Source: Sphingobium naphthae
GTDB taxonomy: Bacteria > Pseudomonadota > Alphaproteobacteria > Sphingomonadales > Sphingomonadaceae
DNA length: 64,000 bases
Assembly (NCBI RefSeq): GCF_020782235.1
Contig: NZ_JAJGNO010000008.1
Location: 62,001-126,000, forward strand
Reading direction: 5' to 3'
Shown piece after piece: positions 17,225 through 25,273 of the stretch. Each line of letters opens with the position of its first letter. Position 1 is the stretch's first letter. The notes below the pieces were generated by a model. That model had not been told where the DNA came from. It did not search any database and saw nothing but the letters and a program-made list of their open reading frames with translations. Position numbers and translations under genes: made by a program.

Positions 17225-18253
17225 TCAACCGGCGCTCAGGTCGTGTTTCTTCATGCAGTGGCGCAACTGGTCGTAGGTGAGGCCCAGCCCCTTGGCGGTG
17301 GCGCGCTGGTTGTAGCGGTAGCGTTCCAGCGCGGCGCGGATGATCGAGGCTTCATAGGCGTCGACCGCGGCCTTGAGGTCGCTGATCCTATCGCAGGGGG
17401 ATGATGCGGACGGGGCTGCGGCCGGGGCGGCCTCCGTTTCCGCTCGCGATTCCTGGCGCGGCATCATCGGGCGCGGCTTCCAGGGGGAGGCGAAGGGGTC
17501 GAAGGTGATGCGGCTGATCGGCCGGGCCGGCTCGTCCCAGCGATAGACGGCGCGCTCCACCACGTTGCGCAACTCGCGCACATTGCCGGGCCAGCCATGG
17601 CCTTCCAGCTCGGCCGAACAGGCGGCGGTGAAGCCCGGCCATTGCGGCCAGTTGAGCTCGGCCGCCATGCGCCGGCCGAAATGATCGGCCAGCACCGCGA
17701 CGTCCCCTTCGCGCGCGCGCAGCGGCGGCAGGGTGATGACCTCGAAGCTCAGCCGGTCGAGCAGGTCGGGGCGGAAGCGCCCGGCGTCGGCGGCGGCGGG
17801 CAGGTCCTCATTGGTCGCCGCGACGATGCGGACATCCACCCGCACCGCGCGCGAGGCGCCGATGCGCGTCACTTCGCCATATTCGATGACGCGCAGCAGC
17901 CGTTCCTGCGCCGCCATCGACAGCGTGCCCAGTTCGTCCAGGAACAGCGTGCCGCCATCGGCTTCCTCGAACCGCCCGGCGCGCGCGCGATTGGCGCCGG
18001 TGAAGGCGCCCTGTTCATGGCCGAACAGCTCGGCCTCGATCAGCGTTTCGGGCAGGGCGGCGCAGTTCATGGTGATGAGCGGTTCGCCCCAGCGCGGGCT
18101 GAGGTGATGCAGCCGCTCGGCGATCAGCTCCTTGCCGGTGCCGCGCTCGCCGATCACCAGCACCGGGCGGTTGAGCTCCGCCGCGCGACCGGCCTGCTCG
18201 ACCGCGTCGAGAAAGGCGAGGCTCTGGCCCACGAACTGCGTATTTTTCTCCAT
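17225..18253 (-). CDS. pspF: Phage shock protein operon activator PspF
   Basis: PspF is a sigma-54 enhancer-binding protein with no receiver domain. The 342-residue product has Walker A GERGTGKE (35-42), the sigma-54-contacting loop GAFTGA (82-87), an arginine-finger region and a C-terminal Fis-type helix-turn-helix (NQRATAKGLGLTYDQLRHCMKKH). It is divergent from the psp operon, whose promoter has sigma-54 elements. In the known system PspA binds PspF and inhibits it until envelope stress titrates PspA away. Start at 18253 because the AAA+ domain begins there; longer in-frame starts run into the operon promoter. Confidence 0.94.
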   Translation of the reverse strand: MEKNTQFVGQSLAFLDAVEQAGRAAELNRPVLVIGERGTGKELIAERLHHLSPRWGEPLITMNCAALPETLIEAELFGHEQGAFTGANRARAGRFEEADGGTLFLDELGTLSMAAQERLLRVIEYGEVTRIGASRAVRVDVRIVAATNEDLPAAADAGRFRPDLLDRLSFEVITLPPLRAREGDVAVLADHFGRRMAAELNWPQWPGFTAACSAELEGHGWPGNVRELRNVVERAVYRWDEPARPISRITFDPFASPWKPRPMMPRQESRAETEAAPAAAPSASSPCDRISDLKAAVDAYEASIIRAALERYRYNQRATAKGLGLTYDQLRHCMKKHDLSAG

Positions 18254-18323
18254 TCGCCAACTTATGGTGAAATTTCCCACCGATTGGCAAGGGGTCGCGA
18301 AATTGCCCCTGGCTCGCTGAACG

Positions 18324-18371
18324 GAAAATGAAGGAAATCCGTCGATTTTCGAAACTGGCACGCCCCCTGCA
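18324..18371 (+). promoter_or_regulatory. Sigma-54 promoter of the psp operon with nearby inverted repeat
   Basis: TGGCACGCCCCCTGCA (18356-18371) has GG and GC elements with exactly 10 bases between them, the -24/-12 sigma-54 pattern. Just upstream GAAAAT (18324-18329) and ATTTTC (18345-18350) form an inverted repeat; with GGGG/CCCC symmetry further upstream these are candidate PspF upstream activating sites. The promoter fits the sigma-54 activator encoded divergently. Confidence 0.82.
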
Positions 18372-18437
18372 ATGCTTCGGGCAATCCGCAACGAGATGCG
18401 GAACCACATGAAGGCCAAGGTTCAGGGAGCAAAGACA

Positions 18438-18608
18438 ATGGAAAAGACCAACAACATTCGCGAGATCGGCCAGCTGATGTCGGTCGCCATCGCCGCCATC
18501 CTGTTCGGATCGACCATGATCCTTTCGGCGGTCGGCCCGGCCCGCGCCAGCGAAGCGCCGATCCTCGCGTCCAGCCAGACCGCCGCGCCTGCCCCCTATC
18601 TGGCATAA
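18438..18608 (+). CDS. Small single-span protein opening the psp operon
   Basis: This 56-residue product has AGGGAGC upstream of its ATG and lies about 60 bp after the sigma-54 promoter, as the first gene of the operon. It has one hydrophobic segment (MSVAIAAILFGSTMILSAV, about 14-33) followed by GPARASEAP, so it is either a signal-anchored protein or a secreted peptide cut after ARA. No family recognised. Position implies induction with PspA. The start at 18438 is preferred over 18372, which lies in the promoter region. Confidence 0.65.
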   Translation: MEKTNNIREIGQLMSVAIAAILFGSTMILSAVGPARASEAPILASSQTAAPAPYLA

Positions 18609-18651
18609 GGGCGCGGACACAATACGAACGAGACCATCAGGAGCCAAGACA

Positions 18652-19332
18652 ATGGGTATTTTCTCCCGCACCCGAGACATCATCGCCGCCAACGTCACCG
18701 ACCTGCTCGACAAGGCGGAGGATCCGGCGAAGATGATTCGCATGATCATCCTCGAAATGGAGGAGACGCTGGTCGAGGTGCGCGCGTCCGCCGCCCGCAC
18801 GATCGCCGACCAGAAGGAGATGCGTCGGCATATCGCCAAGCTCGATGCTCTGCAGGACAGCTGGACCGAAAAGGCGCAGCTGGCGCTGTCGAAGGACCGC
18901 GAGGACCTGGCCAAGGCGGCGCTGGTCGAACGGCAGAAGGCGGCCGACATGGCCGAACATCTGACTCATGAGATCGAGACGCTCGACGAGGCGCTGAAGG
19001 CGTCTGAAGAGGATATCGCCAAGCTGCAGGGCAAGCTGCGCGAGGCCCGCGCGCGCCAGAACAGCCTGGTCAGCCGCATGGAAAGCGCGCAGAACCGCCT
19101 GCGGGTGCGCGAAGCCTATGCCGGCGAGAAGGTCAACGAAGCCTTTGCTCGGTTCGACATGCTGGAACGCCGCGTGGACATGGCCGAAGGCCGCGCCGAC
19201 GCGATGGCGCTGGGCGGACAGCCCAAGACGCTGGAGGAGGAAATCGCGGAGCTGAAGTCGGCCGACAAGGTCGATGCCGATCTCGCCGCGCTCAAGGCCA
19301 GCATGAACGCCGGCAAGACCGGAGGAGCCTGA
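18652..19332 (+). CDS. pspA: Phage shock protein A (ESCRT-III-like)
   Basis: PspA (226 residues) is the IM30/Vipp1-family coiled-coil protein that assembles on damaged inner membrane and also inhibits PspF. The N-terminal amphipathic helix MGIFSRTRDIIAANVTDLLD is intact, followed by EDPAKMIRMIILEMEETLVEVR and long heptad helices to about residue 215. AGGAGCC precedes the ATG. It is followed by pspB after only 4 bp. Confidence 0.97.
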   Translation: MGIFSRTRDIIAANVTDLLDKAEDPAKMIRMIILEMEETLVEVRASAARTIADQKEMRRHIAKLDALQDSWTEKAQLALSKDREDLAKAALVERQKAADMAEHLTHEIETLDEALKASEEDIAKLQGKLREARARQNSLVSRMESAQNRLRVREAYAGEKVNEAFARFDMLERRVDMAEGRADAMALGGQPKTLEEEIAELKSADKVDADLAALKASMNAGKTGGA

Positions 19333-19336
19333 TCCC

Positions 19337-19603
19337 ATGGAGGAGGTTTTCGTCCCCATCGCCGTGGTCGGCATGTTGTTCATCGGCATGCCCTGGCTGA
19401 TCTTCCACTATGTCACCAAGTGGAAGCAGGCGCCCAAGATCACCGACGAGGACGAGCGGCTGCTGGATGAACTCCACCTGCTCGCCCGCCGTCTGGAAGA
19501 CAGGCTGCAGACGGTCGAACGGATCGTTGCCGCCGACAATCCCGACTTCCGCCCGCAACGTCCGGAACAGGACGACAGCTACACTTTCGACCGGAGGAAC
19601 TGA
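19337..19603 (+). CDS. pspB: Phage shock protein B
   Basis: The 88-residue membrane protein has one N-terminal span (about 5-25, VFVPIAVVGMLFIGMPWLIF) followed by HYVTKWK and a cytoplasmic coiled coil (DELHLLARRLEDRLQTVERIV). PspB with PspC senses stress and binds PspA or PspF. Its RLEDRLQTVERI heptads resemble the module in the small proteins downstream, which suggests common origin. Confidence 0.93.
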   Translation: MEEVFVPIAVVGMLFIGMPWLIFHYVTKWKQAPKITDEDERLLDELHLLARRLEDRLQTVERIVAADNPDFRPQRPEQDDSYTFDRRN

Positions 19604-19604
19604 C

Positions 19605-19985
19605 ATGAGCGCCCGCCGCACCAAATTCTATCTCGACAAGCAGAATGGCAAGTGGATGGGCGTGTGCTCCGGCATCGCCGACTATACCGGGATCGACGTG
19701 GTCTGGGTTCGGGTCGGCGCGGTGCTGGTGACCCTGATGGGCGCCTTCCCCTGGACGCTGATCGCCTATTTCGCCGCCGCCTATTTCGCCGACGCCAAGC
19801 CCGTGGGGCTGTATTCGGACCGGGCGGACGAGAAATTCTGGCAGGGCGTGCGCACCAACCCGGCGCGCTCCACCCGCGACGTCCGGTCCAAATTCCGCGA
19901 CATCGACCGCCGGCTCGCCGACATCGAGCTATATTATACCAGCCGCAACACGCGCCTGGCCGACGAGATCGACAGCCTGCGCTGA
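19605..19985 (+). CDS. pspC: Phage shock protein C (PspC domain)
   Basis: The product (126 residues) carries the PspC domain: KQNGKWMGVCSGIADYTGIDVVWVRVG, then a membrane span (about 40-62). The C-terminal part, FRDIDRRLADIELYYTSRNTRLADEIDSLR-like, is a predicted coiled coil ending in the same EI-x2-LR signature as the proteins downstream. It begins 1 bp after pspB. PspC is the membrane sensor that relieves PspA inhibition in Enterobacteria. Confidence 0.93.
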   Translation: MSARRTKFYLDKQNGKWMGVCSGIADYTGIDVVWVRVGAVLVTLMGAFPWTLIAYFAAAYFADAKPVGLYSDRADEKFWQGVRTNPARSTRDVRSKFRDIDRRLADIELYYTSRNTRLADEIDSLR

Positions 19986-20020
19986 TAGAGCGCGGCAGGA
20001 ACAGCAGGGGAGTATTCGAC

Positions 20021-20308
20021 ATGCAGTGGAGTTGGCTTGTTCCCGTCCTGATTTGCGCTTCGATCGCAATCGGCACGGTCATGAACACCTGGATCAGGGC
20101 CAGACATGGCTATCCGCTTGAAGATGATGACGGGAACACCGTTCATCGAACCGATCCCGACGCCGGTCGAAAAATAGACCTGCTGGCCAGCGAAAACGAA
20201 ATGCTGGTGGGCCGCATCAGCCGCCTGGAGGAACGCATCGCCGTGCTGGAGAGGATCGCCACCGATCCCGCCGCCCGCACCGCGCGCGAAATCGACGCGC
20301 TGCGCTGA
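20021..20308 (+). CDS. Psp-operon accessory membrane protein 1 (PspB-like)
   Basis: This 95-residue protein has an N-terminal span (LVPVLICASIAIGTVMNTW, 5-23), then IRARHGYPLEDD, and a coiled coil ISRLEERIAVLERIATD ending AREIDALR. CAGGGGAG precedes its ATG. Topology equals PspB: a short periplasmic end, one span, cytoplasmic heptads. The RHGYPL motif is shared with the next protein and the VLERIATD module with the next two. Probably a paralogue of PspB that joins PspA/PspC interactions, which is inference. Confidence 0.75.
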   Translation: MQWSWLVPVLICASIAIGTVMNTWIRARHGYPLEDDDGNTVHRTDPDAGRKIDLLASENEMLVGRISRLEERIAVLERIATDPAARTAREIDALR

Positions 20309-20330
20309 CGCCAGGGCGAGGGGAAAGATC

Positions 20331-20675
20331 ATGAACGAGGTTGATACCGCAGGGGCCATCATCATCCCCAACCTGCCGTGGATCATCGGCGGCGGCCTGC
20401 TGATCGGAGCGATGGGCGTGGCCGGCTGGATCTTCACCACCTGGCTGCGGGTGCGCCACGGCTATCCGCTGGACGGCGTCTGGGGCCAGGCGATCTATCC
20501 GCAGAAGAATGAGGAGATGGTCGAGCGCATCCGCCTGCTGAGCCAGGAAAATGCGCAGCTGCGCGCCGAAATCGGATCGATGAAGGACCGCCTGGCGGTG
20601 GTCGAACGCATCGTCACCGACGAAAGCCACCAGCTGACCCGCGAGATCGAAAGGCTGCGCGGCCCCGCCAACTGA
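20331..20675 (+). CDS. Psp-operon accessory membrane protein 2 (PspB-like)
   Basis: The 114-residue product has one span (about 16-40, LPWIIGGGLLIGAMGVAGWIF), then TTWLRVRHGYPLDG and a coiled coil MKDRLAVVERIVTDESHQL-TREIERLR. It shares W-[IL]-R-x-RHGYPL and VERI-x-TD with accessory protein 1. GCGAGGGGAAAG precedes the ATG. It is 22 bp downstream of the previous gene, all in one transcription unit. Confidence 0.75.
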   Translation: MNEVDTAGAIIIPNLPWIIGGGLLIGAMGVAGWIFTTWLRVRHGYPLDGVWGQAIYPQKNEEMVERIRLLSQENAQLRAEIGSMKDRLAVVERIVTDESHQLTREIERLRGPAN

Positions 20676-20713
20676 CGAGCGGAGGCGCGACGCGCCAACA
20701 GGGAGTGAATGAC

Positions 20714-20965
20714 ATGAATCCGTTTGAAATGGTCGTCGCCATCATCGCCATCGTGATGATCGCGCAGGTGGTGAAGGCGCGCATGGGCGTGGTCAACCGC
20801 CACAAGGGCGAGGACTTCATCCACCGCGGCCCCGATCCGGAAGCCGACCGGCTGCGCGCCGAGGTGAAGGCGCTCAAAGACCGAGTGGCGGTGCTGGAAC
20901 GGCTCGCCACCGACGATAACTCCGCGCTGGAGCGGGAATTCGACAAATTGCGGAACCGCGACTGA
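20714..20965 (+). CDS. Psp-operon accessory membrane protein 3 (PspB-like)
   Basis: 83 residues: a span at 3-19 (PFEMVVAIIAIVMIAQVV), then a basic segment KARMGVVNRHKGEDF, and the coiled coil VKALKDRVAVLERLATDDN ending REFDKLRNRD. The ATG at 20714 has CAGGGAG upstream; a GTG three codons earlier is less likely. It lacks the RHGYPL motif but keeps the DR-x-AVLER-x-ATD module of its neighbours. Confidence 0.75.
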   Translation: MNPFEMVVAIIAIVMIAQVVKARMGVVNRHKGEDFIHRGPDPEADRLRAEVKALKDRVAVLERLATDDNSALEREFDKLRNRD

Positions 20966-20986
20966 GAGCGGTCCGCCAGGGAGGCT

Positions 20987-21223
20987 ATGATGCAGGACCC
21001 CTATCTTTATCTCACTCTGGCGGCGAGCGGCCTGGCTGGCATCGCCATCCTCGCCACCGCGGCGCTGCGCGGCTGGAACGGCTGGCTCGACCTCAAGCGC
21101 GCGGAGCTTGGCCGCCGCGGCGAGGAGGCCGCCCCGCCGTCGGCCGCCGCCCGGATCGAGGTCGCCGACCTCAAGGAACGCATCCGCAAGCTGGAGGCGA
21201 TCGCTGCGGGCGTCGATCTCTGA
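20987..21223 (+). CDS. Psp-operon accessory membrane protein 4
   Basis: 78 residues with one span (about 7-27, YLTLAASGLAGIAILATAAL), a basic stretch and a shortened heptad end IEVADLKERIRKLEAIAAG. The DLKERIRKLEAIA part aligns with the DRVAVLERIAT module of the three preceding proteins, but the EI-x2-LR tail is missing. Last gene of the unit; a terminator follows after 6 bp. Confidence 0.7.
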   Translation: MMQDPYLYLTLAASGLAGIAILATAALRGWNGWLDLKRAELGRRGEEAAPPSAAARIEVADLKERIRKLEAIAAGVDL

Positions 21224-21229
21224 CGCGGC

Positions 21230-21257
21230 GCGATAGCGGGTTCCCGCGCTCGCTTTT
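21230..21257 (+). terminator. psp operon terminator
   Basis: GCGATAGCGGG (21230-21240) pairs with CCCGCGCTCGC (21243-21253) around a TT loop, followed by TTTT. It separates the psp operon from sufE. Confidence 0.65.
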
Positions 21258-21275
21258 GCGCCTATATGGGCGGCC

Positions 21276-21704
21276 ATGACCGACTTGCCCGCTGCCCGTC
21301 CGGCTCTCGCCGACCTTCAGGACGAATATGAATTTCTCGACGCGGACGATCGCTATCGGCTGCTGATCGACCTGGGGCGGACGTTGGAGCCGATGCCCGA
21401 CGCGCTCAAGACCGACGCGACGCTGGTGCGGGGCTGTTCGGCGGCGGTGTGGGTCTATCCCACGGTGCTGGATGACGGGCGGCTCCATTTCCTGGCGGAC
21501 AGCAACGCCGCGATCACCAAGGGGATCATCGCGCTGGTGCTGCTGACGGTGCAGGACGGCGCGCCGGCGCAGATCGTCGCCACTGACATAGAGGCCGCGC
21601 TGGCGCCCTTCGACCTGCGCAACCAGCTGAGTTCGAACCGCACCCAGGGCATCCCCAACATGATCGCGCTGATCCGCGAGACCGCGGCGCGCTACGCCGG
21701 GTGA
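21276..21704 (+). CDS. sufE: SufE family sulfur acceptor protein
   Basis: SufE accepts persulfide sulfur from the cysteine desulfurase SufS. The 142-residue product has the SufE fold landmarks YRLLIDLGRTLEPMPDALK, the sulfur-accepting Cys54 in VRGCSAAVWV, and QLSSNRTQGIPNMIALI at the C-terminus. The suf operon itself, with sufS, is 14 kb to the right, so sufE is unlinked here. Confidence 0.93.
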   Translation: MTDLPAARPALADLQDEYEFLDADDRYRLLIDLGRTLEPMPDALKTDATLVRGCSAAVWVYPTVLDDGRLHFLADSNAAITKGIIALVLLTVQDGAPAQIVATDIEAALAPFDLRNQLSSNRTQGIPNMIALIRETAARYAG

Positions 21705-21755
21705 AACCAGCGCCGGCGCAGCCGCGTTGATCCTCCTCCACGAGGAGGATGATCC

Positions 21756-22250
21756 ATGCGCCCCATCATAGCCCTGGCGGCTCTTTCGCTGCTCGCCGCC
21801 TGTTCGTCGGGCGGGGAGGACGGCCCCACGCAGCGCCAGCAGATCGGCCAGGTCTGGAAATATGAAGGCGGCGCGGCCGGGCAGGCGAAGGTCGCCTATA
21901 TCGGCAGCGCCAACAGCGTCCAGACGCCGACCGCGCCCGACACGTTCGCGGTGCTGCTGGTCCAGCCGATGAGCAATGGCGAAAAGACGGTGACGGTGAA
22001 GCTGGTGGGCGCGCCCTTCCAGTGCGACCTGTCGGCCTGCGCGGTGACCGTCACCGACGGCAAGGGCGAGAGCGAGACATGGACGGGCCGCCTGACCGAT
22101 GCCAAGGACGGCGTCGAACTGCCGCCTTCGCAAAAAGCCTATGAAACGATCGCCGCGTCGGACCAGATCAAGGTGGACCTGATCGTCGGCCCCAAGGACG
22201 AGACCGCCGCCTTCACCTTCAATGTCGCGGGGCTCGACCTGCCGGCGTGA
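21756..22250 (+). CDS. Predicted lipoprotein of unknown function
   Basis: 164 residues with a type II signal: MRPIIALAALSLLAAC, lipobox LAAC with Cys16. The mature part is beta-rich and has a CDLSAC pair that could form a disulfide. CGAGGAGGATGAT precedes the ATG. No family recognised. Its 3' end overlaps the convergent crtZ gene by 32 bp. Confidence 0.75.
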   Translation: MRPIIALAALSLLAACSSGGEDGPTQRQQIGQVWKYEGGAAGQAKVAYIGSANSVQTPTAPDTFAVLLVQPMSNGEKTVTVKLVGAPFQCDLSACAVTVTDGKGESETWTGRLTDAKDGVELPPSQKAYETIAASDQIKVDLIVGPKDETAAFTFNVAGLDLPA

Positions 22251-22740
22251 CCGGCGCGCGCACCCCGGCGCGGTCGCGCCGCGCCAGTTCGCGCTTCAGC
22301 GCTTCGGGCCGGGGCGCGATCAGGAAGCCGAAGCTGACCGTCCCCTCCTTGGTCTCGACCGCATGGTGCAGGCGATGCGCCTGGACGATGCGCTTCATGT
22401 AGCGCGAGCGCGGCACATAGCGATGCCCCACCCGCCGATGCACGATGATGTCGTGAAAGCCCAGATAGATGGCGCCATAGGCGGCGATCCCCGCGCCCAC
22501 CGCCGTCGCCCAGGCGCCCCAGTTCCACTGCACCCCACCCAGCAGCAGCAGGATCGATGGCAAGGCGAAGATCACGAAATAGAGGTCGTTCGCTTCCCAA
22601 TGGCCGGTGCGCGGCCGGTGATGGCTGGCGTGCAGGAACCAGCCCGGCCCGTGCATCACCCAGCGGTGCATGACATAGGCGAAGCCTTCCATCGCGGCGA
22701 TGGTGGCGACGAAGATCAGCAAGAGGGCGAGCGGCGACAT
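22219..22740 (-). CDS. crtZ: Beta-carotene 3-hydroxylase CrtZ
   Basis: CrtZ is a membrane di-iron hydroxylase that makes zeaxanthin from beta-carotene, part of the yellow pigment pathway of sphingomonads. The 173-residue protein shows the His clusters HRWVMH (25-30), ASHHRPRTGHWE, FHDIIVHRR and HRLHHAV, plus about four membrane segments. No other crt gene is nearby, so carotenoid genes are scattered. The last 32 bp overlap the convergent lipoprotein gene. Confidence 0.93.
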   Translation of the reverse strand: MSPLALLLIFVATIAAMEGFAYVMHRWVMHGPGWFLHASHHRPRTGHWEANDLYFVIFALPSILLLLGGVQWNWGAWATAVGAGIAAYGAIYLGFHDIIVHRRVGHRYVPRSRYMKRIVQAHRLHHAVETKEGTVSFGFLIAPRPEALKRELARRDRAGVRAPVTPAGRAPRH

Positions 22741-22799
22741 GGCCCCCTTTATAGGGATCAGCGGGCAGCGATGCCATGGCGGAAAGCGACGCGCGCTGT

Positions 22800-24056
22800 T
22801 CAGTCCTCTTCGCTAGGCCTGGCCATATGGACGACGCGCTGCGGGAAGGGGATGGTGACGCCATGGTCGCGGAACAGGTGCCACAGCCGCCCCAGCACGT
22901 CGGACCTGACATTGCCCACGCCCGCTTCGGGATCGGCGATCCAGGCGAGGATCTCATGATCGACGCTGCTTTCGCCAAAGCCGGTCAGCCAGACATTGGG
23001 CCGGGGGCTCTTGAGCACGCGCGGGCTGTCGAGCGCCGCCTGCATCATCAGCTTCTGCGCCAGGTCGAGATCGCTGTCATAGGCGATGCCGACGGGGATG
23101 TGGATGCGCACGTTGCGATCGGAGTAGGACCAGTTCTCCACCTCCTGCGTCATCAGATTCTCGTTGGGAATCAGATGTTCCTTGCCATCGCGGGTGATGA
23201 CGCTGACGGCGCGCACGCCGATCTTGTTGACCCAGCCGAAACTGTCGCCCACGACGATGACGTCGCCCGGCTTGATCGACCGGTCGAGCAGCAGGATGAT
23301 GCCGGCGATCAGATTGCCCACCGTCTTCTGCAGGCCGAAGCCCACGGCCAGGCCCAGCGCGCCGGAAAAGACCGCGAAGGCGGTCAGGTCGATGCCCAGC
23401 ACGTCGATGCCGAAGAAGAAGGCGGCGGCGATGATGGCGATGCCGGCCAGCTTTTCCGCCAGAAGCTTCTGCGTCGGATCAAGCCCTCGCGACCGCGCGA
23501 TGCTGCGCGCCAGCACCCGGTTCGCCAGCCGCACCGCGCCGAACAGGCCGACGCCGATCGCCGCGACCGAGATGACGTCGAGCAGCGATATGCGGCTTTT
23601 CCCCAGTTGCAGGCCGACGCTGTCCAGCATCTGCGCGAGCGGCGTGATGCCGCCGGTGCTGCCCGACAGGAGCATGACGAAGATCAGGATCGACAGCGGC
23701 ACCGTCGCCCAGAGCGGGATCGACACGGCGCGCAGCAGATGATTGGCGACCAGCGCCAGCGCCCAGCCCATGACGCAGGCAAGGACGATGTTGGCGGTCG
23801 TGCCGGTCGGCCAGACGGCCGTCGCGATGCCCACCAGCAGCGTCGCCAGCCCATGCCGCACCAGCGGGCGGACATGGGGGCCGAACGTGGGCCCCAGATG
23901 CACGCAGTGCGGCTCGATCCGCCGGGCGACCATGCGCGCCAGCGCCGCCGCCAGCAGATAGAGGCCGATGGCGACGCCCAGCGCGATCCCGCCTTCGATC
24001 CAGTCGGCGCCGCGCTCCAGCCGCGCCAGCAGTTCGGGCGGGATCATGTGCGTCAT
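22800..24056 (-). CDS. MscS-family mechanosensitive ion channel
   Basis: 418 residues with five or more predicted spans. The pore helix and beta-domain motif SGALGLAVGFGLQKTVGNLIAGIILL is diagnostic of MscS, followed by RSIKPGDVIVVG and ITRDGKEHLIPNENLM. These channels release solutes at hypo-osmotic shock. Its ATG overlaps the stop of metC (ATGA), so it is the last gene of an sseA-metC-mscS unit. Confidence 0.93.
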   Translation of the reverse strand: MTHMIPPELLARLERGADWIEGGIALGVAIGLYLLAAALARMVARRIEPHCVHLGPTFGPHVRPLVRHGLATLLVGIATAVWPTGTTANIVLACVMGWALALVANHLLRAVSIPLWATVPLSILIFVMLLSGSTGGITPLAQMLDSVGLQLGKSRISLLDVISVAAIGVGLFGAVRLANRVLARSIARSRGLDPTQKLLAEKLAGIAIIAAAFFFGIDVLGIDLTAFAVFSGALGLAVGFGLQKTVGNLIAGIILLLDRSIKPGDVIVVGDSFGWVNKIGVRAVSVITRDGKEHLIPNENLMTQEVENWSYSDRNVRIHIPVGIAYDSDLDLAQKLMMQAALDSPRVLKSPRPNVWLTGFGESSVDHEILAWIADPEAGVGNVRSDVLGRLWHLFRDHGVTIPFPQRVVHMARPSEED

Positions 24057-25273
24057 GACGCCGCCCGGAAGCGCGCGAGGCCCGCGTCGAGATCGGCGAT
24101 CAGGTCGGCGGGATCCTCCAGCCCGATGTGCAGCCGCACCGCCGGCCCCGCCGCCTGCCAGCGCGTGGCGCTGCGGTAGCGGGCCGGATCGACCGGCAGC
24201 GCCAGGCTTTCGAAGCCGCCCCAGCTATAGCCGATGCCGAAATGGGCGAGCCCGTCGATCAGCACGGCGCGCGCGGCTTCGTCGCCGCCATCGAGGATGA
24301 AGGTGAAGAGCCCGGTCGAGCCGGAGAAATCGCGCGCCCAATGGTCATGGCCCGGGCAATCGGGCAGCGCGGGATGCAGCACCCGGGCGACGCCGGGTTG
24401 CGTCTTGAGCCATTGCGCGACCGCGAGCGCGCCGTCGCGATGCTGGGCCAGCCGCACGCCCAGCGTGCGCAGCCCCCGCGCCGCGAGCCAGGCGTCGTCG
24501 GGGCTCACCATCTGTCCGAAGGCATAGGCGGTCTGACGAACCTTGCCGAACCAGTCGCCGGTCGCGGTGACGCTGCCCATCATGACGTCGCTATGGCCGA
24601 CGATATATTTGGTGCAGGCGAGGATCGCGATGTCCACGCCCTTGGCCAGGGCCGGGAAATAGAGCGGCGTCGCCCATGTATTGTCCATCAGCGTAACGAC
24701 CCCATGGGCGCGCGCCCAGGCGGTGATGGCGGGTATATCCTGCACCTCGAAGGTCAGGCTGCCGGGACTTTCCAGAAAGATGGCGCGGATCGGCCCGTCG
24801 GCCAGATGCGCATCGAGATCGGGCGCCATCGGATCATAATATATCGTTTCGATACCGAAACTTCTCAGCATCTGGGTGCAGAAGCCGCGGGTCGGGTCAT
24901 AGGCGCTGTCGACCATCAGCAGCCGGTCGCCCGGTTTCAGCACCGCCATCAGCGCGCAGGCGATCGCCGCCACGCCCGAGGGAAAGAGCATCGTCCCCTC
25001 CGCCCCGGGCTCCATCTCGGTCAGCGCATCGGCCAGGCTCCAGGCGGTCGGCGTTCCCTTGCGCCCGTAGAAAAGCCGCTCATGCGTGCTGCTCGCCGCG
25101 GCCCGGCGCAGATGCGCGACATCGTCATAGAGGATGGTGGAGGCGCGCCATACCGGCGGGCTGACGATGCCGCCGGGCTGGCTAGGCATGCCGGTCCATT
25201 CCGGCTTGCGCCCCGCCTGCACCAGCTGCGTCAGCGGCTTGCGCCCTTCCTTGCCGCCCGCTTCATCCTTCAT
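24053..25273 (-). CDS. metC: Cystathionine beta-lyase (PLP-dependent Cys/Met metabolism enzyme)
   Basis: About 406 residues of the Cys/Met-metabolism PLP family. PLP-binding Lys222 is in ACTKYIVGHSD; other landmarks are YGRKGTPT, FPSGVAAI, DNTWATP and the C-terminal SWGGFESLALP. The SWGGFES/ TWATP pattern is that of cystathionine beta-lyases of the MetC type, which give homocysteine, pyruvate and ammonia. The ATG overlaps the stop of the sulfurtransferase gene (ATGA), a coupling that fits a sulfur-metabolism operon. Confidence 0.9.
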   Translation of the reverse strand: MKDEAGGKEGRKPLTQLVQAGRKPEWTGMPSQPGGIVSPPVWRASTILYDDVAHLRRAAASSTHERLFYGRKGTPTAWSLADALTEMEPGAEGTMLFPSGVAAIACALMAVLKPGDRLLMVDSAYDPTRGFCTQMLRSFGIETIYYDPMAPDLDAHLADGPIRAIFLESPGSLTFEVQDIPAITAWARAHGVVTLMDNTWATPLYFPALAKGVDIAILACTKYIVGHSDVMMGSVTATGDWFGKVRQTAYAFGQMVSPDDAWLAARGLRTLGVRLAQHRDGALAVAQWLKTQPGVARVLHPALPDCPGHDHWARDFSGSTGLFTFILDGGDEAARAVLIDGLAHFGIGYSWGGFESLALPVDPARYRSATRWQAAGPAVRLHIGLEDPADLIADLDAGLARFRAAS

